DNA of 64,000 bases from Novosphingobium percolationis (GTDB lineage Bacteria; Pseudomonadota; Alphaproteobacteria; Sphingomonadales; Sphingomonadaceae): assembly GCF_020179425.1 (NCBI RefSeq), contig NZ_JAILYM010000009.1, positions 45,456-109,455 of the forward strand, given 5' to 3'. The position numbers were made by a program, and so were the translations under genes. Under the pieces are notes generated by a model. It saw only the letters and a list, made by a program, of their open reading frames with translations. It was not told the origin of the DNA and ran no database searches. Shown one piece after another: positions 43,906-52,493 of this stretch (its first letter is position 1; the number at the start of each line of letters is the position of its first letter).

Positions 43906-44685
43906 CTATTCGCTCGTGGCCGGGAAGTTGGCAGCCTTGCGCGGCGGTGCCGCCAGAGCCGAAGCGACGTCCGCCTTGATCGCGTCGATCGGGGACGGCG
44001 CCAGGGGCTTGGCCGTGCCCGGTGCGGTGATGGTCGCTTCGGCGTGCGGGACAGGGACCGCGGTGGGCGTCGGCGACGGTGCCATCGCCGACAGGTCGGG
44101 GGCCTGTTCGGCAAGCTCGAGCAGAGCCGGCGGTCCACCAGGACTGCGAGGATCTGCGCTCACCTGTCCACCGGCGGCCTGCTCGGCGACCGATGACGCG
44201 GGCGTACCCGGCAGGCCATCATCGAGCGTCAGTTGCACGCCCGCGGTTTCGTGAAGCTGCCCCTCGTGATCCACGTATGCGGGGAAGACGACCCTCAGCA
44301 CCCGCGTCCCCGGTCGCAAAGCGCCGGGCAATGTGTTGGTGCCGCTCTCCGCCGCTGCCATCGGCGGGCGCGGATGCCAGGAACCATGGTTCGCCGTGGC
44401 GCCGCGTCGGGAGACGGTCCCCGGCGCGTCTGACGGATCGGCGACCCCAGCAGGTTCTTCGCGGATCGCCGCGATCGCGGCATCATCGATCACCGAGGAC
44501 GGGGCACAAGTCCCGTCGGGCGCCTTGCAGGCGAAGCTGCCTTTGACGTTGTCGCGCAGCATGGCGCACCCCGACAGCAGCGCCGCGGCCATCAGAGGAA
44601 CGACGATGTGCGCTGCCCTGCGAACCGGGATCGGCCGAAGCGGGATCGATCGAAGGGGGATCGATCGAAGTGGGCCTGCGCTCAC
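43906..44685 (-). CDS. traV: TraV, outer-membrane lipoprotein of the transfer core complex
   Basis: A 259-residue protein starting at GTG 44685, which overlaps the dsbC stop. The lipobox is LMAAALLSGC, followed by NVKGSFACKAPDGTCAPSSVI, the short TraV signature with its two cysteines. Further along, GTRVLRVVFPAYVDHEGQLHE resembles family members. TraV is the VirB7-like partner of TraB and TraK. The residues before the lipobox contain a short tandem repeat (RSIPLRSIPLRPIPVRR) encoded by repeated GGGATCGATCGAAG units. The C-terminal third is proline/alanine-rich. Confidence 0.87.
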   Translation of the reverse strand: MSAGPLRSIPLRSIPLRPIPVRRAAHIVVPLMAAALLSGCAMLRDNVKGSFACKAPDGTCAPSSVIDDAAIAAIREEPAGVADPSDAPGTVSRRGATANHGSWHPRPPMAAAESGTNTLPGALRPGTRVLRVVFPAYVDHEGQLHETAGVQLTLDDGLPGTPASSVAEQAAGGQVSADPRSPGGPPALLELAEQAPDLSAMAPSPTPTAVPVPHAEATITAPGTAKPLAPSPIDAIKADVASALAAPPRKAANFPATSE

Positions 44686-45521
44686 GACACCTTCCCTCCT
44701 GCGAGCCATGTCGCCAGCACCTCCTTGGAGCGGTAGCCATGGAGCACTGCGCCATCGCCGCGCACGATCACCGGCGTTCCGTCGAATCCGTGTTCGCGCG
44801 CGAAGCGCTCGTTGGCATCGAGCCCGCTGGTGTCGCAACGCGCGGCCGGCAGTGCCTCGCCGGCATAGGCGCGCTCGAGCGCCGCGCGCCTGTCAGGCGC
44901 ACAGATCACCGCCTCGGAAATCATCCGCGTGCCGAGCAGCGAAATCGGCCGCTCAGTCACGCGCACGTCCATCATCTGCAACTGCTGGTGGAGCAGCTTG
45001 CAGTATCCGCAGTGAAAATCGCTGAAGACGGTCAGGCGGTCGCGCCCCCTGCCCCACTCGATCGCACCGGTTGGCGCAAGCGCGGCGAGCGACACCTTGC
45101 TGTCAGGGGCTGGAGCCGATGCGCGTTGTACCACCGGTGGTGCTGACGCGCCTTCTGGTGCACCGGCCTCATCAGCCATCTGGTTGGCACGCGCTCCGGT
45201 CCCCGCGAGCAGATCGGGATTGATCGCGAGCAGTCGCGCCGCGGTCAGGTCCTGGCGCGTTTCCATGTCGTAGACGCGCCCGACCACGAGGTAGCGGCCG
45301 CTGGTGTCAGTGTAGAAGAGATTGGCGCCCGCCTGGACTTCGCACAGCCCTGCAACAACGGCGCAGTCAATATGGGTCGGCGCCGTGCGTGGCAGGCGGA
45401 CCTTGAGCGCCTGGCCCACGCGGTCTTCGGCCGAGGGCGTTGCCGCCAGCGCGGCGGCCATCGCGCTGCCACCCGCAACGCCCAACGCGATCATGACTGT
45501 CAGAGCGAACCGTTTGTCCAT
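44682..45521 (-). CDS. DsbC-like disulfide isomerase of the transfer operon
   Basis: A 279-residue periplasmic thiol-disulfide protein. The signal peptide ends near AMAAALAA. The N-terminal part has DTSGRYLVVGRVYDMETRQDLT, the DsbC dimerisation-like domain, and the C-terminal thioredoxin domain has TVFSDFHCGYCKLLHQQL with the CGYC pair and the cis-Pro loop GTPVIVRGDG. It probably shuffles disulfides in cysteine-rich TraN, TraU and TraH. An Ala/Pro-rich linker of about 40 residues separates the domains. Confidence 0.9.
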   Translation of the reverse strand: MDKRFALTVMIALGVAGGSAMAAALAATPSAEDRVGQALKVRLPRTAPTHIDCAVVAGLCEVQAGANLFYTDTSGRYLVVGRVYDMETRQDLTAARLLAINPDLLAGTGARANQMADEAGAPEGASAPPVVQRASAPAPDSKVSLAALAPTGAIEWGRGRDRLTVFSDFHCGYCKLLHQQLQMMDVRVTERPISLLGTRMISEAVICAPDRRAALERAYAGEALPAARCDTSGLDANERFAREHGFDGTPVIVRGDGAVLHGYRSKEVLATWLAGGKVS

Positions 45522-45535
45522 GGCGCAAGACCCCT

Positions 45536-46876
45536 TCAGTTTCGGATGAACACCCCGTCGAGAAAGACGATTTCCACATCGATGCCGGTCGGCATCTCGA
45601 TCACGGGCTGGTACTGTTCGGCCCGCTCGATCAGGTATTTCGAGACCTGGTCGGCCGAGCCCGCGACGCCCGAACCCACCCCGCCTTGCGCGATCTCGCC
45701 GAGCGACAATTTCTGCCGCTCGCCGTTGACGCTGACGTTCGAGCCATTGAGCGCGGATTCGGTGTTGAACGAAAAGCCGCGGCCGAACCCGCCGGCAAGG
45801 CCTGCCAGGAACGCCTGTCCGACCAGCCCACCCTCACGGCTGACCACGCGCCCGCGCACCCCGGTCTTGCCGCCAAAGGCGATGAAGCCCTTGACCTCGC
45901 TCACCGCGAAACGGCCGCCGGGCTGCGGACAGGTCATGCGCTGGAGGCGCACGTAGACTTTCTCGGACGAGAGATCCCCGCTCGCCGCACCGTTGACCAT
46001 GCAGCCTTCGATCTGCGTCCGCAGCAGCCGGCCTTCGGCGTAGACCGAACGCGCCGGCCCCGTGATCCGCAAGACCACCGGCAACGGATCACCCTGGCTG
46101 CGCACGCTGGTCGTCGCATCGACGCCGACCACCACGCGCGCCCGCGCGATCGAATTGGGCGGCAGGTAGTTGGCGCTGTCGGTGAAACTCGTCGTCTTGC
46201 CGGGCACGATCCGCTCGGCCGTGCCACCGCTGGCGCCGGTGAAAGCGACCAGCTTGATCTCGCGTCCGGGCGCGGCGCCAGCGTCGATCATCGCGCCACC
46301 GCCGGCCTGGCCTGGCCCCGCCGCACCTCCCACCGGCTGATAAGTGCCGGGCGATCCCGCCCCGTAGAGCGCGGTCGGTCCGCTGGCGACGGGACGGGGC
46401 GTCTGCTGCGCGCTGGCGACTTGTGCGCGCAACTGCTGGTTCTCGGCCTCGTAGGCCGACAGCACGCGCGTGCCGTCCTCGACCATCGCCGACTTCTCGC
46501 CCTGTAGCGACTGGATCTGCTGCTCGAGCTGTTCGATCCGCTGCGCGTTGCCTTCCAGACCTTTGATCTGATTGCCGTACTGCTCCATCTGTCCTTCGGC
46601 GAGCGCCATCCATTCGCGCTCGGACATGTTGCGGTTGACCATGTCGTCGGTCGAAACCTTGACCTCGCCGTCCTTGCCGGCCTTGTCGGCAGCGCCGGTC
46701 GCATCGGTCGAAGGCTGGAGGATCCACGCCATCGCGCCCACCGCGAGCGCGCCGCCCACGCCGTAGAACAGCAACTTCTGTCGCCGCTCCGCCGTGATAT
46801 TGCGGTGCAGATCCTGCGCATCGCTCTCGGCAGCGTCGGACGGCGCCTCGCCGCGCCGGAAGGGATTGCGGATCAT
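45536..46876 (-). CDS. traB: TraB, type IV secretion core protein (VirB10 family)
   Basis: A 446-residue protein spanning from inner to outer membrane. After a cytoplasmic start comes one transmembrane helix (KLLFYGVGGALAVGAMAWIL), a coiled coil (EGNAQRIEQLEQQIQSLQGE...YEAENQQLRAQV) and the VirB10-like C-terminal domain (YLPPNSIARARVVVGVDATTS, LPVVLRITGPARS, FIAFGGKTGVRGRVVSREG). It forms the core channel with TraK and TraV. It overlaps traK by 4 bases. Confidence 0.94.
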   Translation of the reverse strand: MIRNPFRRGEAPSDAAESDAQDLHRNITAERRQKLLFYGVGGALAVGAMAWILQPSTDATGAADKAGKDGEVKVSTDDMVNRNMSEREWMALAEGQMEQYGNQIKGLEGNAQRIEQLEQQIQSLQGEKSAMVEDGTRVLSAYEAENQQLRAQVASAQQTPRPVASGPTALYGAGSPGTYQPVGGAAGPGQAGGGAMIDAGAAPGREIKLVAFTGASGGTAERIVPGKTTSFTDSANYLPPNSIARARVVVGVDATTSVRSQGDPLPVVLRITGPARSVYAEGRLLRTQIEGCMVNGAASGDLSSEKVYVRLQRMTCPQPGGRFAVSEVKGFIAFGGKTGVRGRVVSREGGLVGQAFLAGLAGGFGRGFSFNTESALNGSNVSVNGERQKLSLGEIAQGGVGSGVAGSADQVSKYLIERAEQYQPVIEMPTGIDVEIVFLDGVFIRN

Positions 46877-47682
46877 GGCCGACCTCCCGGACTTCCCGCA
46901 GCCTCGACGATATAAGCGGTGGTCACTTGTCCCGGCGCGAGCTCGGCATGGGCGATGCTGACTGCGATCGCAGCGACGGGCGCCACCGCATCCTCGCGCA
47001 GCGTGACCGCCTTGGTCCCGCGGTTCTCGAGACGCACGACTTTGCCGACGAGCGTGACGCCGCGGTATTCCCCGAGCGCCTGGACGCGCAGCGTTCCCGC
47101 CATGACCGGCGCCAACGGCTTCCAGGCGACGTCGAAGCCGTCGACCGGCAATTGCTCGGCCATGGCGCGCACCAGCCGCGTGGCGGCGTCCTGTTGGGAG
47201 AGGTTCGCCGGTACCGCCTCGGCAGCAGCAGCTGGATGTTCGATGTCAGCATTGGCGATGAAGACCTGCCGCGCCTCGTCACCGGCGAGCGTGCAGGCGA
47301 ACTTGTAGACGTAACCGCGCCGGGTCGTCCCGAAGAACGAGATCGTCCGCCTGGCAAAGCCATCGGGGACCGACAGGTAGATGTCGCCGCGAACCGGTTC
47401 GTTGACGACCGTGAAGTCCTCGGCCGGAATGCCGGTGGCGATCTTCGAGACCGACGCGAACTGATCGTCTTTCAGCGAAATCCGCGTGAGGTCCCGGAGG
47501 GAGGCCTCACACTGGACAAGACCGTTGTCGGCAACGAGCAAGGTCTGGTCGGCGAAAGCCGGGCGCGGAAGCGCCAACAGCGCGGCGCCGAGAAGACCGA
47601 TGCCTGCCCAGCGCTGCGCATGGCAGCGGGTGGGGACGGCCAGCACCGAGCCTGCGCCTAGCGTGAGCGCGGCGCCGATCAT
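46873..47682 (-). CDS. traK: TraK, secretin-like core protein (VirB9 family)
   Basis: A 269-residue periplasmic protein. The signal peptide ends at PAFA-DQTLLVADNG. The N-terminal DLTRISLKDDQFASVSKIAT and DIYLSVPDGFARRTISFFGTTRRGYVYKFACTL match TraK. The C-terminal LAPVMAGTLRVQALGEYRGVTLVGKVVRLENRGTKAVTLRED contains the secretin-like TraK domain. The long apparent signal (about 44 residues) suggests that the true start may be a few codons downstream. Confidence 0.9.
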   Translation of the reverse strand: MIGAALTLGAGSVLAVPTRCHAQRWAGIGLLGAALLALPRPAFADQTLLVADNGLVQCEASLRDLTRISLKDDQFASVSKIATGIPAEDFTVVNEPVRGDIYLSVPDGFARRTISFFGTTRRGYVYKFACTLAGDEARQVFIANADIEHPAAAAEAVPANLSQQDAATRLVRAMAEQLPVDGFDVAWKPLAPVMAGTLRVQALGEYRGVTLVGKVVRLENRGTKAVTLREDAVAPVAAIAVSIAHAELAPGQVTTAYIVEAAGSPGGRP

Positions 47683-48257
47683 GATGCGCTCGCTTCTGTC
47701 TCGGGCGCGGTCTTCTCGACCATGCCGAAACCGGCGAGGCGCAGCGACAGGCCATTGTAGCGCCAGGTGAAGCGGAACACGCGATGCTCGGCGCTCACAT
47801 CCTTCGAGCCCGCAACGGTGTGGAGCACGCCACCGACTTCGCTGGTCAGCGCTTCAGGATCGGTGCGCAGCCAGTCGATCGTGAAGAACTGGGTGATCTG
47901 CGAGCCCTGCTGCTCGCTCACGACCTTCATGAGATCGCGCTTCAAGGGACCCCGCGCCTCCTCGTCGGCGAGCGCGAGGATGCCGTTCATCCAGTAGTCG
48001 AGCGTTTCCGGAGAGCGGTTGAGCACGAGCTGTGCGACATCGCGGGTGACCATTTCGAGATATTCCTTCGAAACGCCGGCGCTGCTGACGACGAGCGGCG
48101 AGCGCGCGACCGGCTCGAGGATCACTTCGCGGTCGCGGGTGAAAGCCAGCGACACGCTCCCCAGCGCAAGGACGGCAAGCGTCAGCGTAGCGAGCGCGAG
48201 GGCATTGCGCTGGCGCAGAACGCGCTGCGCGGAGAGATGGGCGAGTTCGCTGTCCAT
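47679..48257 (-). CDS. traE: TraE, type IV secretion inner-membrane protein (VirB5/TraE family)
   Basis: A 192-residue protein with one N-terminal transmembrane helix (ALALATLTLAVLALGSVSLAF). Family strings are ILEPVARSPLVVSSAGVSKEYLEMVTRDVAQLVLNRSPETLDYWMNGIL and HRVFRFTWRYNGLSLRLAGF. It is required for pilus assembly. It overlaps traK by 4 bases and follows traL by a single base. Confidence 0.93.
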   Translation of the reverse strand: MDSELAHLSAQRVLRQRNALALATLTLAVLALGSVSLAFTRDREVILEPVARSPLVVSSAGVSKEYLEMVTRDVAQLVLNRSPETLDYWMNGILALADEEARGPLKRDLMKVVSEQQGSQITQFFTIDWLRTDPEALTSEVGGVLHTVAGSKDVSAEHRVFRFTWRYNGLSLRLAGFGMVEKTAPETEASAS

Positions 48258-48258
48258 C

Positions 48259-48543
48259 TCAGCCGGCCATCACGCGCAAGTGGGACGGTGGGCAGACCCT
48301 GAGACCGAAAAACGCGCCCGGGAGATGCCAGTAGCCCGCGTGGAGAATCCACGACATCGATCTTCCGGCTCTTGCCTTGCGATAACCGAACCACGTTCCG
48401 ACCGCACCTACCAGGCCAATGACAACGTGCTGCGTCAGGACGCCCCAGAAGAACGGAATGAACATAACGAGGAACTCGTCGAGTGTCCAAATTCCGATCA
48501 GCTCGGGATCGTCGAGATGCCTCGGGATCGTGAAGCGGTCCAT
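48259..48543 (-). CDS. traL: TraL, type IV secretion protein (VirB3-like)
   Basis: A 94-residue inner-membrane protein. IPRHLDDPELIGIWTLDEFLVMFIPFFWGVLTQHVVIGLVGAVGTWFGYRKAR matches TraL with its two adjacent membrane segments; the C-terminal HAGYWHLPGAFFGL is also typical. It follows the pilin gene in the standard F order. Confidence 0.92.
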   Translation of the reverse strand: MDRFTIPRHLDDPELIGIWTLDEFLVMFIPFFWGVLTQHVVIGLVGAVGTWFGYRKARAGRSMSWILHAGYWHLPGAFFGLRVCPPSHLRVMAG

Positions 48544-48606
48544 GGTTGCCCACCGTCAGTTGACGGGCCGCAGGGGGATGGAGGGCGCGGCCCGTTGGTT
48601 GCCGTC

Positions 48607-48939
48607 TCAGATCGTGGCTGTGACGGTCGATGTGACGATCGGAATGCCGGTGCCGGCGCCGACGCCCACGCCGACGGGGATGGCGACCTGGCCCAGGCTG
48701 AAACGTCCCGAGGCAAGGCCGACGATGCCACCGGCAAGGCTGAGCACGGTGATGATCTTGCCGCCCGAGCCTTGCAAGAAATTGGTGAACTTGGTCAGCG
48801 CGGTGTTGAACGTGGCGTCGGTGCCGGCAAAGGCCGCATCGGCGCCGAGCACGCTGGCCGCCGCGGCAATGCCGCAAGCGAGCGCAAGGCTTTGGGCAGT
48901 TGGCGGCACGCGGCCGCGCAGCTTTTTCACAGTGGTCAT
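48607..48939 (-). CDS. traA: TraA-like pilin precursor
   Basis: A 110-residue prepilin. A long leader ends at AAFA before GTDATFNTALTKFTNFLQGSGGKIITVLSLAGGIVGLASGRFSLGQVAIPVGVGVGAGTGIPIVTSTV. The mature part of about 70 residues has two hydrophobic segments split by a short polar loop, as expected for F-type pilin. It is the first gene of the operon. The S26 peptidase downstream may take part in its processing. Confidence 0.87.
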   Translation of the reverse strand: MTTVKKLRGRVPPTAQSLALACGIAAAASVLGADAAFAGTDATFNTALTKFTNFLQGSGGKIITVLSLAGGIVGLASGRFSLGQVAIPVGVGVGAGTGIPIVTSTVTATI

Positions 48940-49367
48940 GGGCGAAACCCTTCGGAAGTGATCGCGGTTGATCCGCATCCCCAGAAGGCCGCAGGCAAGC
49001 GCCGAACGACAGGGGTGACGGTCGGGAAAGGCAACAAAATGCTGCGCAGCATGCGCACTGGACCTGGGTACGTATCGGGATGGGTCGGCCCCGTAACCGG
49101 GGTGGACCGCCGCAGACCCGGTCCGGTCCACAAGGACGACCAGGCTGGCCCACATACCGTGCCATGGTGCGCGCAGATCGATCCATCGCGGACCGGTCCG
49201 CGCGCGACTCGGCGGAGCATCGCTCGGCACCGCCCTTCGCGTCGGTGCGACAGTAGCGCCAACGCCAATACCCCTTTTCCGGAAATTGCCGGACGGATGC
49301 CGCGCGGGCACGTTTGAGCCGTCGCCCAGCCTGCTCAGGGTCGACGGGGCAACAAGGGGCACCGGTC
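48940..49367. promoter_or_regulatory. Divergent promoter region of the transfer operon
   Basis: These 428 bases separate traA (minus) from the 49368 gene (plus) and must hold the operon promoter. A perfect 16-bp palindrome, CGCGGACCGGTCCGCG, lies at 49187-49202, and a related ACCCGGTCCGGTCC lies about 75 bases to its left. It could be an operator for a transfer regulator; none is identified in the window. No gene was recognised here. Confidence 0.5.
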
Positions 49368-49841
49368 ATGCGCGCCAGCAACGACAGCGATATCACAGCC
49401 GTGGCAGACCGGGCGGGGCTCACCGAGGGGCTTTGCGCCGTGATTGCCGCAGAGATCCGCCAGCAGGGCCTGAGCACACGGCGCCTTGTCGAAGCCGGCG
49501 TGATCCGGAGGCGGCAGGGCTTTTTGGCAAGGCTCGAGGCCGCGCTACTCGTGTCCTCCGAGGTCGAGGCGCTCGTCCGCCACCTGCAGATCGACACCGT
49601 GCGGGTCGCAATCGCGGTCGAGGTTTTCGGCGATCCCGATTTCTATTTTGATGTGCTCTGCCTCAACCTGGCCAATGTCTGCCGGGCGCTGGAAGGCGCG
49701 GTGCGCCGACACGGCGAAGCGCTCGACTGCGCGTTCGAACCGATGCGCCCTGCCCTCTGTGCCGCCGTCGCCGACCGCATCTGTCAGGCGCTCGCGATCC
49801 ACCACGCGCGGATCGAGGAAGCCCGGTCCGCATCGCTTTGA
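49368..49841 (+). CDS. Hypothetical protein divergent from the transfer operon
   Basis: A 157-residue soluble, mostly helical protein (MRASNDSDITAVADRAGLTEGLCAVIAAEIRQQ...). RRLVEAGVIRRRQGFLARLEAALLVSSEVEALVRHLQIDTVRVAIAVEVFGDPDFYFDVLCLNLANV contains no recognised domain. The start at ATG 49368 is preferred over a frame-open extension to 49314. Because it diverges from traA across the presumed operator, it is a candidate transfer-regulatory protein, but it has no clear helix-turn-helix. Confidence 0.65.
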   Translation: MRASNDSDITAVADRAGLTEGLCAVIAAEIRQQGLSTRRLVEAGVIRRRQGFLARLEAALLVSSEVEALVRHLQIDTVRVAIAVEVFGDPDFYFDVLCLNLANVCRALEGAVRRHGEALDCAFEPMRPALCAAVADRICQALAIHHARIEEARSASL

Positions 49842-49854
49842 TCGGCATGTGCGC

Positions 49855-50610
49855 TCACGGCGCGATCATGCGCGGAAGCAGTACCGGCGCAGGATAGACG
49901 GAGAGGGAAACCGACCTGCGTCCCGCCGCGCCCGAACTCCTCGGCATGGGCATCGCCAAAGGTCGGCCCCGCAGCAAGGTGGCCAGCACATCATCGACAT
50001 AGCCGCGCGTTTCCGCAAAAGGCGGCACGCCCTTGTGGCGACGGACATTGCCTGGCCCTGCATTATACGCAGCGAGGGCAAGATCGTATCGGCCGAACGT
50101 GTCGAGCTGTTGGCGCAGGTAGCGCGCGCCGCCCTTGAGGTTTGCATAGGTGGACCAGGGATTGCCCGTGCCGAGAGCAGATGCCGTGGCGGGCAATAAC
50201 TGGGTCAGCCCGATGGCGCCCTTGGGGCTGATCGCCGCCGGGTTGTAGCGGCTTTCGCGCGCGATCAGCGCGTCGAGGAGCGCTGGCGGCACGCCTTCTG
50301 CGCAGGCCGCCAGCGTGATCGCCGGATAGAGAGCCAAGCGGCGCATCTGCACCATTGCTGAAAGACGCGGTTGCGGCGCCCAGCGCGCCGTTTGGCACGC
50401 ATTGGGAGCAAGGATCGGCACAGCCGCGTTCTGTGCAGACATGGCCACATTGCGCAAAGCATCCGGACCAATCGGTGGTCGGACCGCCTGCTGTTCGCCT
50501 CCGTGGTCAAGCGAAGCCGGGAACGCCTGGAGTTCTACTTCGCGTGCACTGGCTTGGGGGCCCAGCGGACCGAGGGCCGCTACTGCGCCAACGGCGAGAA
50601 TTCTGACCAT
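49855..50610 (-). CDS. Lytic transglycosylase (SLT domain)
   Basis: A 251-residue periplasmic muramidase. A signal sequence (MVRILAVGAVAALGPLGPQASA) precedes an SLT domain with the catalytic glutamate in DALIARESRYNPAAISPKGAIGLTQLLPATASALG and the motif LALAAYNAGPGNVRRHKGVPPFAETRGYV. Such enzymes open the peptidoglycan for type IV secretion assembly (VirB1/Orf169-like). Its location beside the tra operon fits this role. Confidence 0.92.
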   Translation of the reverse strand: MVRILAVGAVAALGPLGPQASAREVELQAFPASLDHGGEQQAVRPPIGPDALRNVAMSAQNAAVPILAPNACQTARWAPQPRLSAMVQMRRLALYPAITLAACAEGVPPALLDALIARESRYNPAAISPKGAIGLTQLLPATASALGTGNPWSTYANLKGGARYLRQQLDTFGRYDLALAAYNAGPGNVRRHKGVPPFAETRGYVDDVLATLLRGRPLAMPMPRSSGAAGRRSVSLSVYPAPVLLPRMIAP

Positions 50611-50737
50611 GGTTTCACACCCTTCACAGTCAGGGTACGCGGTCGGATTATCGCACCTTGTAGCGTTGCACCAATGTGGACGGCCGACAAGGCCGAGCCG
50701 CCTCAAGCACGGGCTCGACATCAACGGCACGCTATTC

Positions 50738-51859
50738 TCAAAACGCTTGTCGCCCCTCGGCGATGTTCAACAATTCGGCAAACACGAATGTTGCCGGTGC
50801 CCGCCCGGAGGGCGGCACCAATTCGCGGAGCAGGCCATTGTCGCGCAAGTCGCGGATTATCTTACGCGCGGTCGCTGGCGGGATCTGGGCCGATGCAATG
50901 AAGTCCGGCGTCTGGAAGATCGGGCGCTGAAAGATCCAGTCCAGCGCACGCACTGCATATTGCGAGTGCGTGATTTCTACGACCCAATCGCGCTTGTCCT
51001 GATGCAAAGCCAGGATCGCTTGCGCCTTATCGGTGTTAGCTTCGGCCTGGGCAATGATGCCACGCAGGAAAAAGGCCACCCATCCGCTCCAATCGTCGTC
51101 CCGGGAAACGGCCAGCATCCGCGCGTAATATTCGTCTCGATTGGCTTCGAGGTATTCCGATAGATAGAAATTTGGGCGCGAGAGCAGCCCGTGCGTGTAG
51201 AGGAACAGCGGGATGATCAGCCGCCCAATGCGTCCGTTGCCATCGAGAAACGGGTGGATCGACTCAAACTCGGCATGAACGATGGCCAGTTGCACCAACC
51301 TGTCCGGCGCATCAGCGTGGATATAGGCCTCCCAGTTCGCCATTGCGCCTTCGATGCGGTCGGCGCCAGGTGGCACGAATCGCGCTTGCTCGATGGTGCA
51401 GCCTTCCGGTCCAATCCAGTTGGGGATACGACGGTATTCGCCTGGATCCTTGTGGCGACCGCGCACTCCATCCATCAACACGCGATGGGTTGCCTTGATG
51501 AGGCGTTGCGACAGCGGAAGCTGCGCCATCAGACTATCTGCCTCGCGCAACGCGGCGCGATAGTTCAAAACCTCGCGGGCATCGGCCTTCTTGGGCGTGC
51601 TTTCATCGAACAGATGACCCTGCGCCTCAAACTCCAACACCTCGCCCAGCGTAACTTGCGTGCCCTCGATCTTACTGGAAAGTACCGCTTCGCGGGCCGT
51701 CAACGGTGAGAGCAAAATATCAGGATTGGGGATACCGGAGAGGACTCCCTCATACCGCGCGATGGCGGCATTTGCTGGCCCGACCAGCGGGAACAGCGCG
51801 GCCAAGTCGAGTGTGGTGGAGGGAAAGCGTCCTTCGTGATAGGCAACAGGCAATGGCAT
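50738..51859 (-). CDS. Fic-family protein (adenylyltransferase, class with N-terminal inhibitory helix)
   Basis: A 373-residue Fic protein. The catalytic motif is HPFLDGNGRIGR with His202. Ser61-Ser-Lys-Ile-Glu65-Gly matches the (S/T)xxxE(G/N) inhibitory helix near the N terminus, so the enzyme is probably self-inhibited (class II) and needs no separate antitoxin. The N terminus (LPVAYHEGRFP) is the Fic_N domain, and a C-terminal winged helix (PPATARKIIRDLRDNGLLRELVPP) follows. It would AMPylate a protein target. Direct and inverted repeats lie just upstream of its start. Confidence 0.92.
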   Translation of the reverse strand: MPLPVAYHEGRFPSTTLDLAALFPLVGPANAAIARYEGVLSGIPNPDILLSPLTAREAVLSSKIEGTQVTLGEVLEFEAQGHLFDESTPKKADAREVLNYRAALREADSLMAQLPLSQRLIKATHRVLMDGVRGRHKDPGEYRRIPNWIGPEGCTIEQARFVPPGADRIEGAMANWEAYIHADAPDRLVQLAIVHAEFESIHPFLDGNGRIGRLIIPLFLYTHGLLSRPNFYLSEYLEANRDEYYARMLAVSRDDDWSGWVAFFLRGIIAQAEANTDKAQAILALHQDKRDWVVEITHSQYAVRALDWIFQRPIFQTPDFIASAQIPPATARKIIRDLRDNGLLRELVPPSGRAPATFVFAELLNIAEGRQAF

Positions 51860-51905
51860 CTCCGTCCGGCGATCTTCGACATGTGAGCGCGGGTCACCTG
51901 CCGAT

Positions 51906-52002
51906 TTTGATGATCGTCTATCGACAGCTACACCATTTGATGATCGTGAAACAGGCTTTTGCCTACATCAAGAAGGGTTGATGTTCACAGACGATCATCA
52001 AA
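51906..52002. repeat. TTTGATGATCGT repeats upstream of the Fic gene
   Basis: TTTGATGATCGT occurs at 51906-51917 and again at 51936-51947 (30 bp apart), and inverted as ACGATCATCAAA at 51991-52002. They lie 47-143 bases upstream of the minus-strand fic start. They look like regulator-binding sites for the fic promoter; the C-terminal winged helix of the Fic protein could be the binder. Confidence 0.6.
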
Positions 52003-52493
52003 GCCTTCTGAGCCATCGTGCCGGCAGCAACATGCCCCTCCCCCGGTTGGCTGTAAACCAAGGGGCACGCAAAGGTCTGTGCGTCTGGCAACGCTAAGCC
52101 CGGCAAACAAGGAACGGCACCAAGCTCGCACTGCTCGACAAGATGAATGTCATCACTGAACTGCCCGGATAACCTGACCGTTTGGGGGTCATTTTGACTC
52201 GGCAGGGTGCACCATGGTGCGACGAAATTTACTGACGCGACCCGGTGCGCATGCTCGGGGAGAGCTCAGTCAGCGCATGATATGCCACGCATTTGGCCGA
52301 TCTTCTGATCACTTCCAACAGGGACTTAGGCCGCTAATTCGCGCTGTTTTCCGAGCTTTCTGCAGGAACCGGTCTCACGCTGGCAGCAATTTATGGCCGA
52401 TCTTGTGGCCGATCTCAGAAATCTGCCCGGCAAGGCACGTTTGGATGCTGCCGACCGAGAGCATAAAGAGGCGTCTATCGCTCAAATCGGCCA
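52003..52493. other. Intergenic stretch without a recognised gene
   Basis: A 491-base stretch with no convincing coding frame. GGGGTCATTTTGACTCGGC near 52185-52205 resembles short sequences around IS21-type insertions, but no transposase was found. The sequence may be decayed mobile DNA. Confidence 0.4.

Noticed and set aside
42356..44254. 632-codon plus-strand frame opposite traC and traV
   Set aside because: Antisense to traC, whose Walker motifs and length are correct; the translation is Arg/Gly/His-rich and motif-free.
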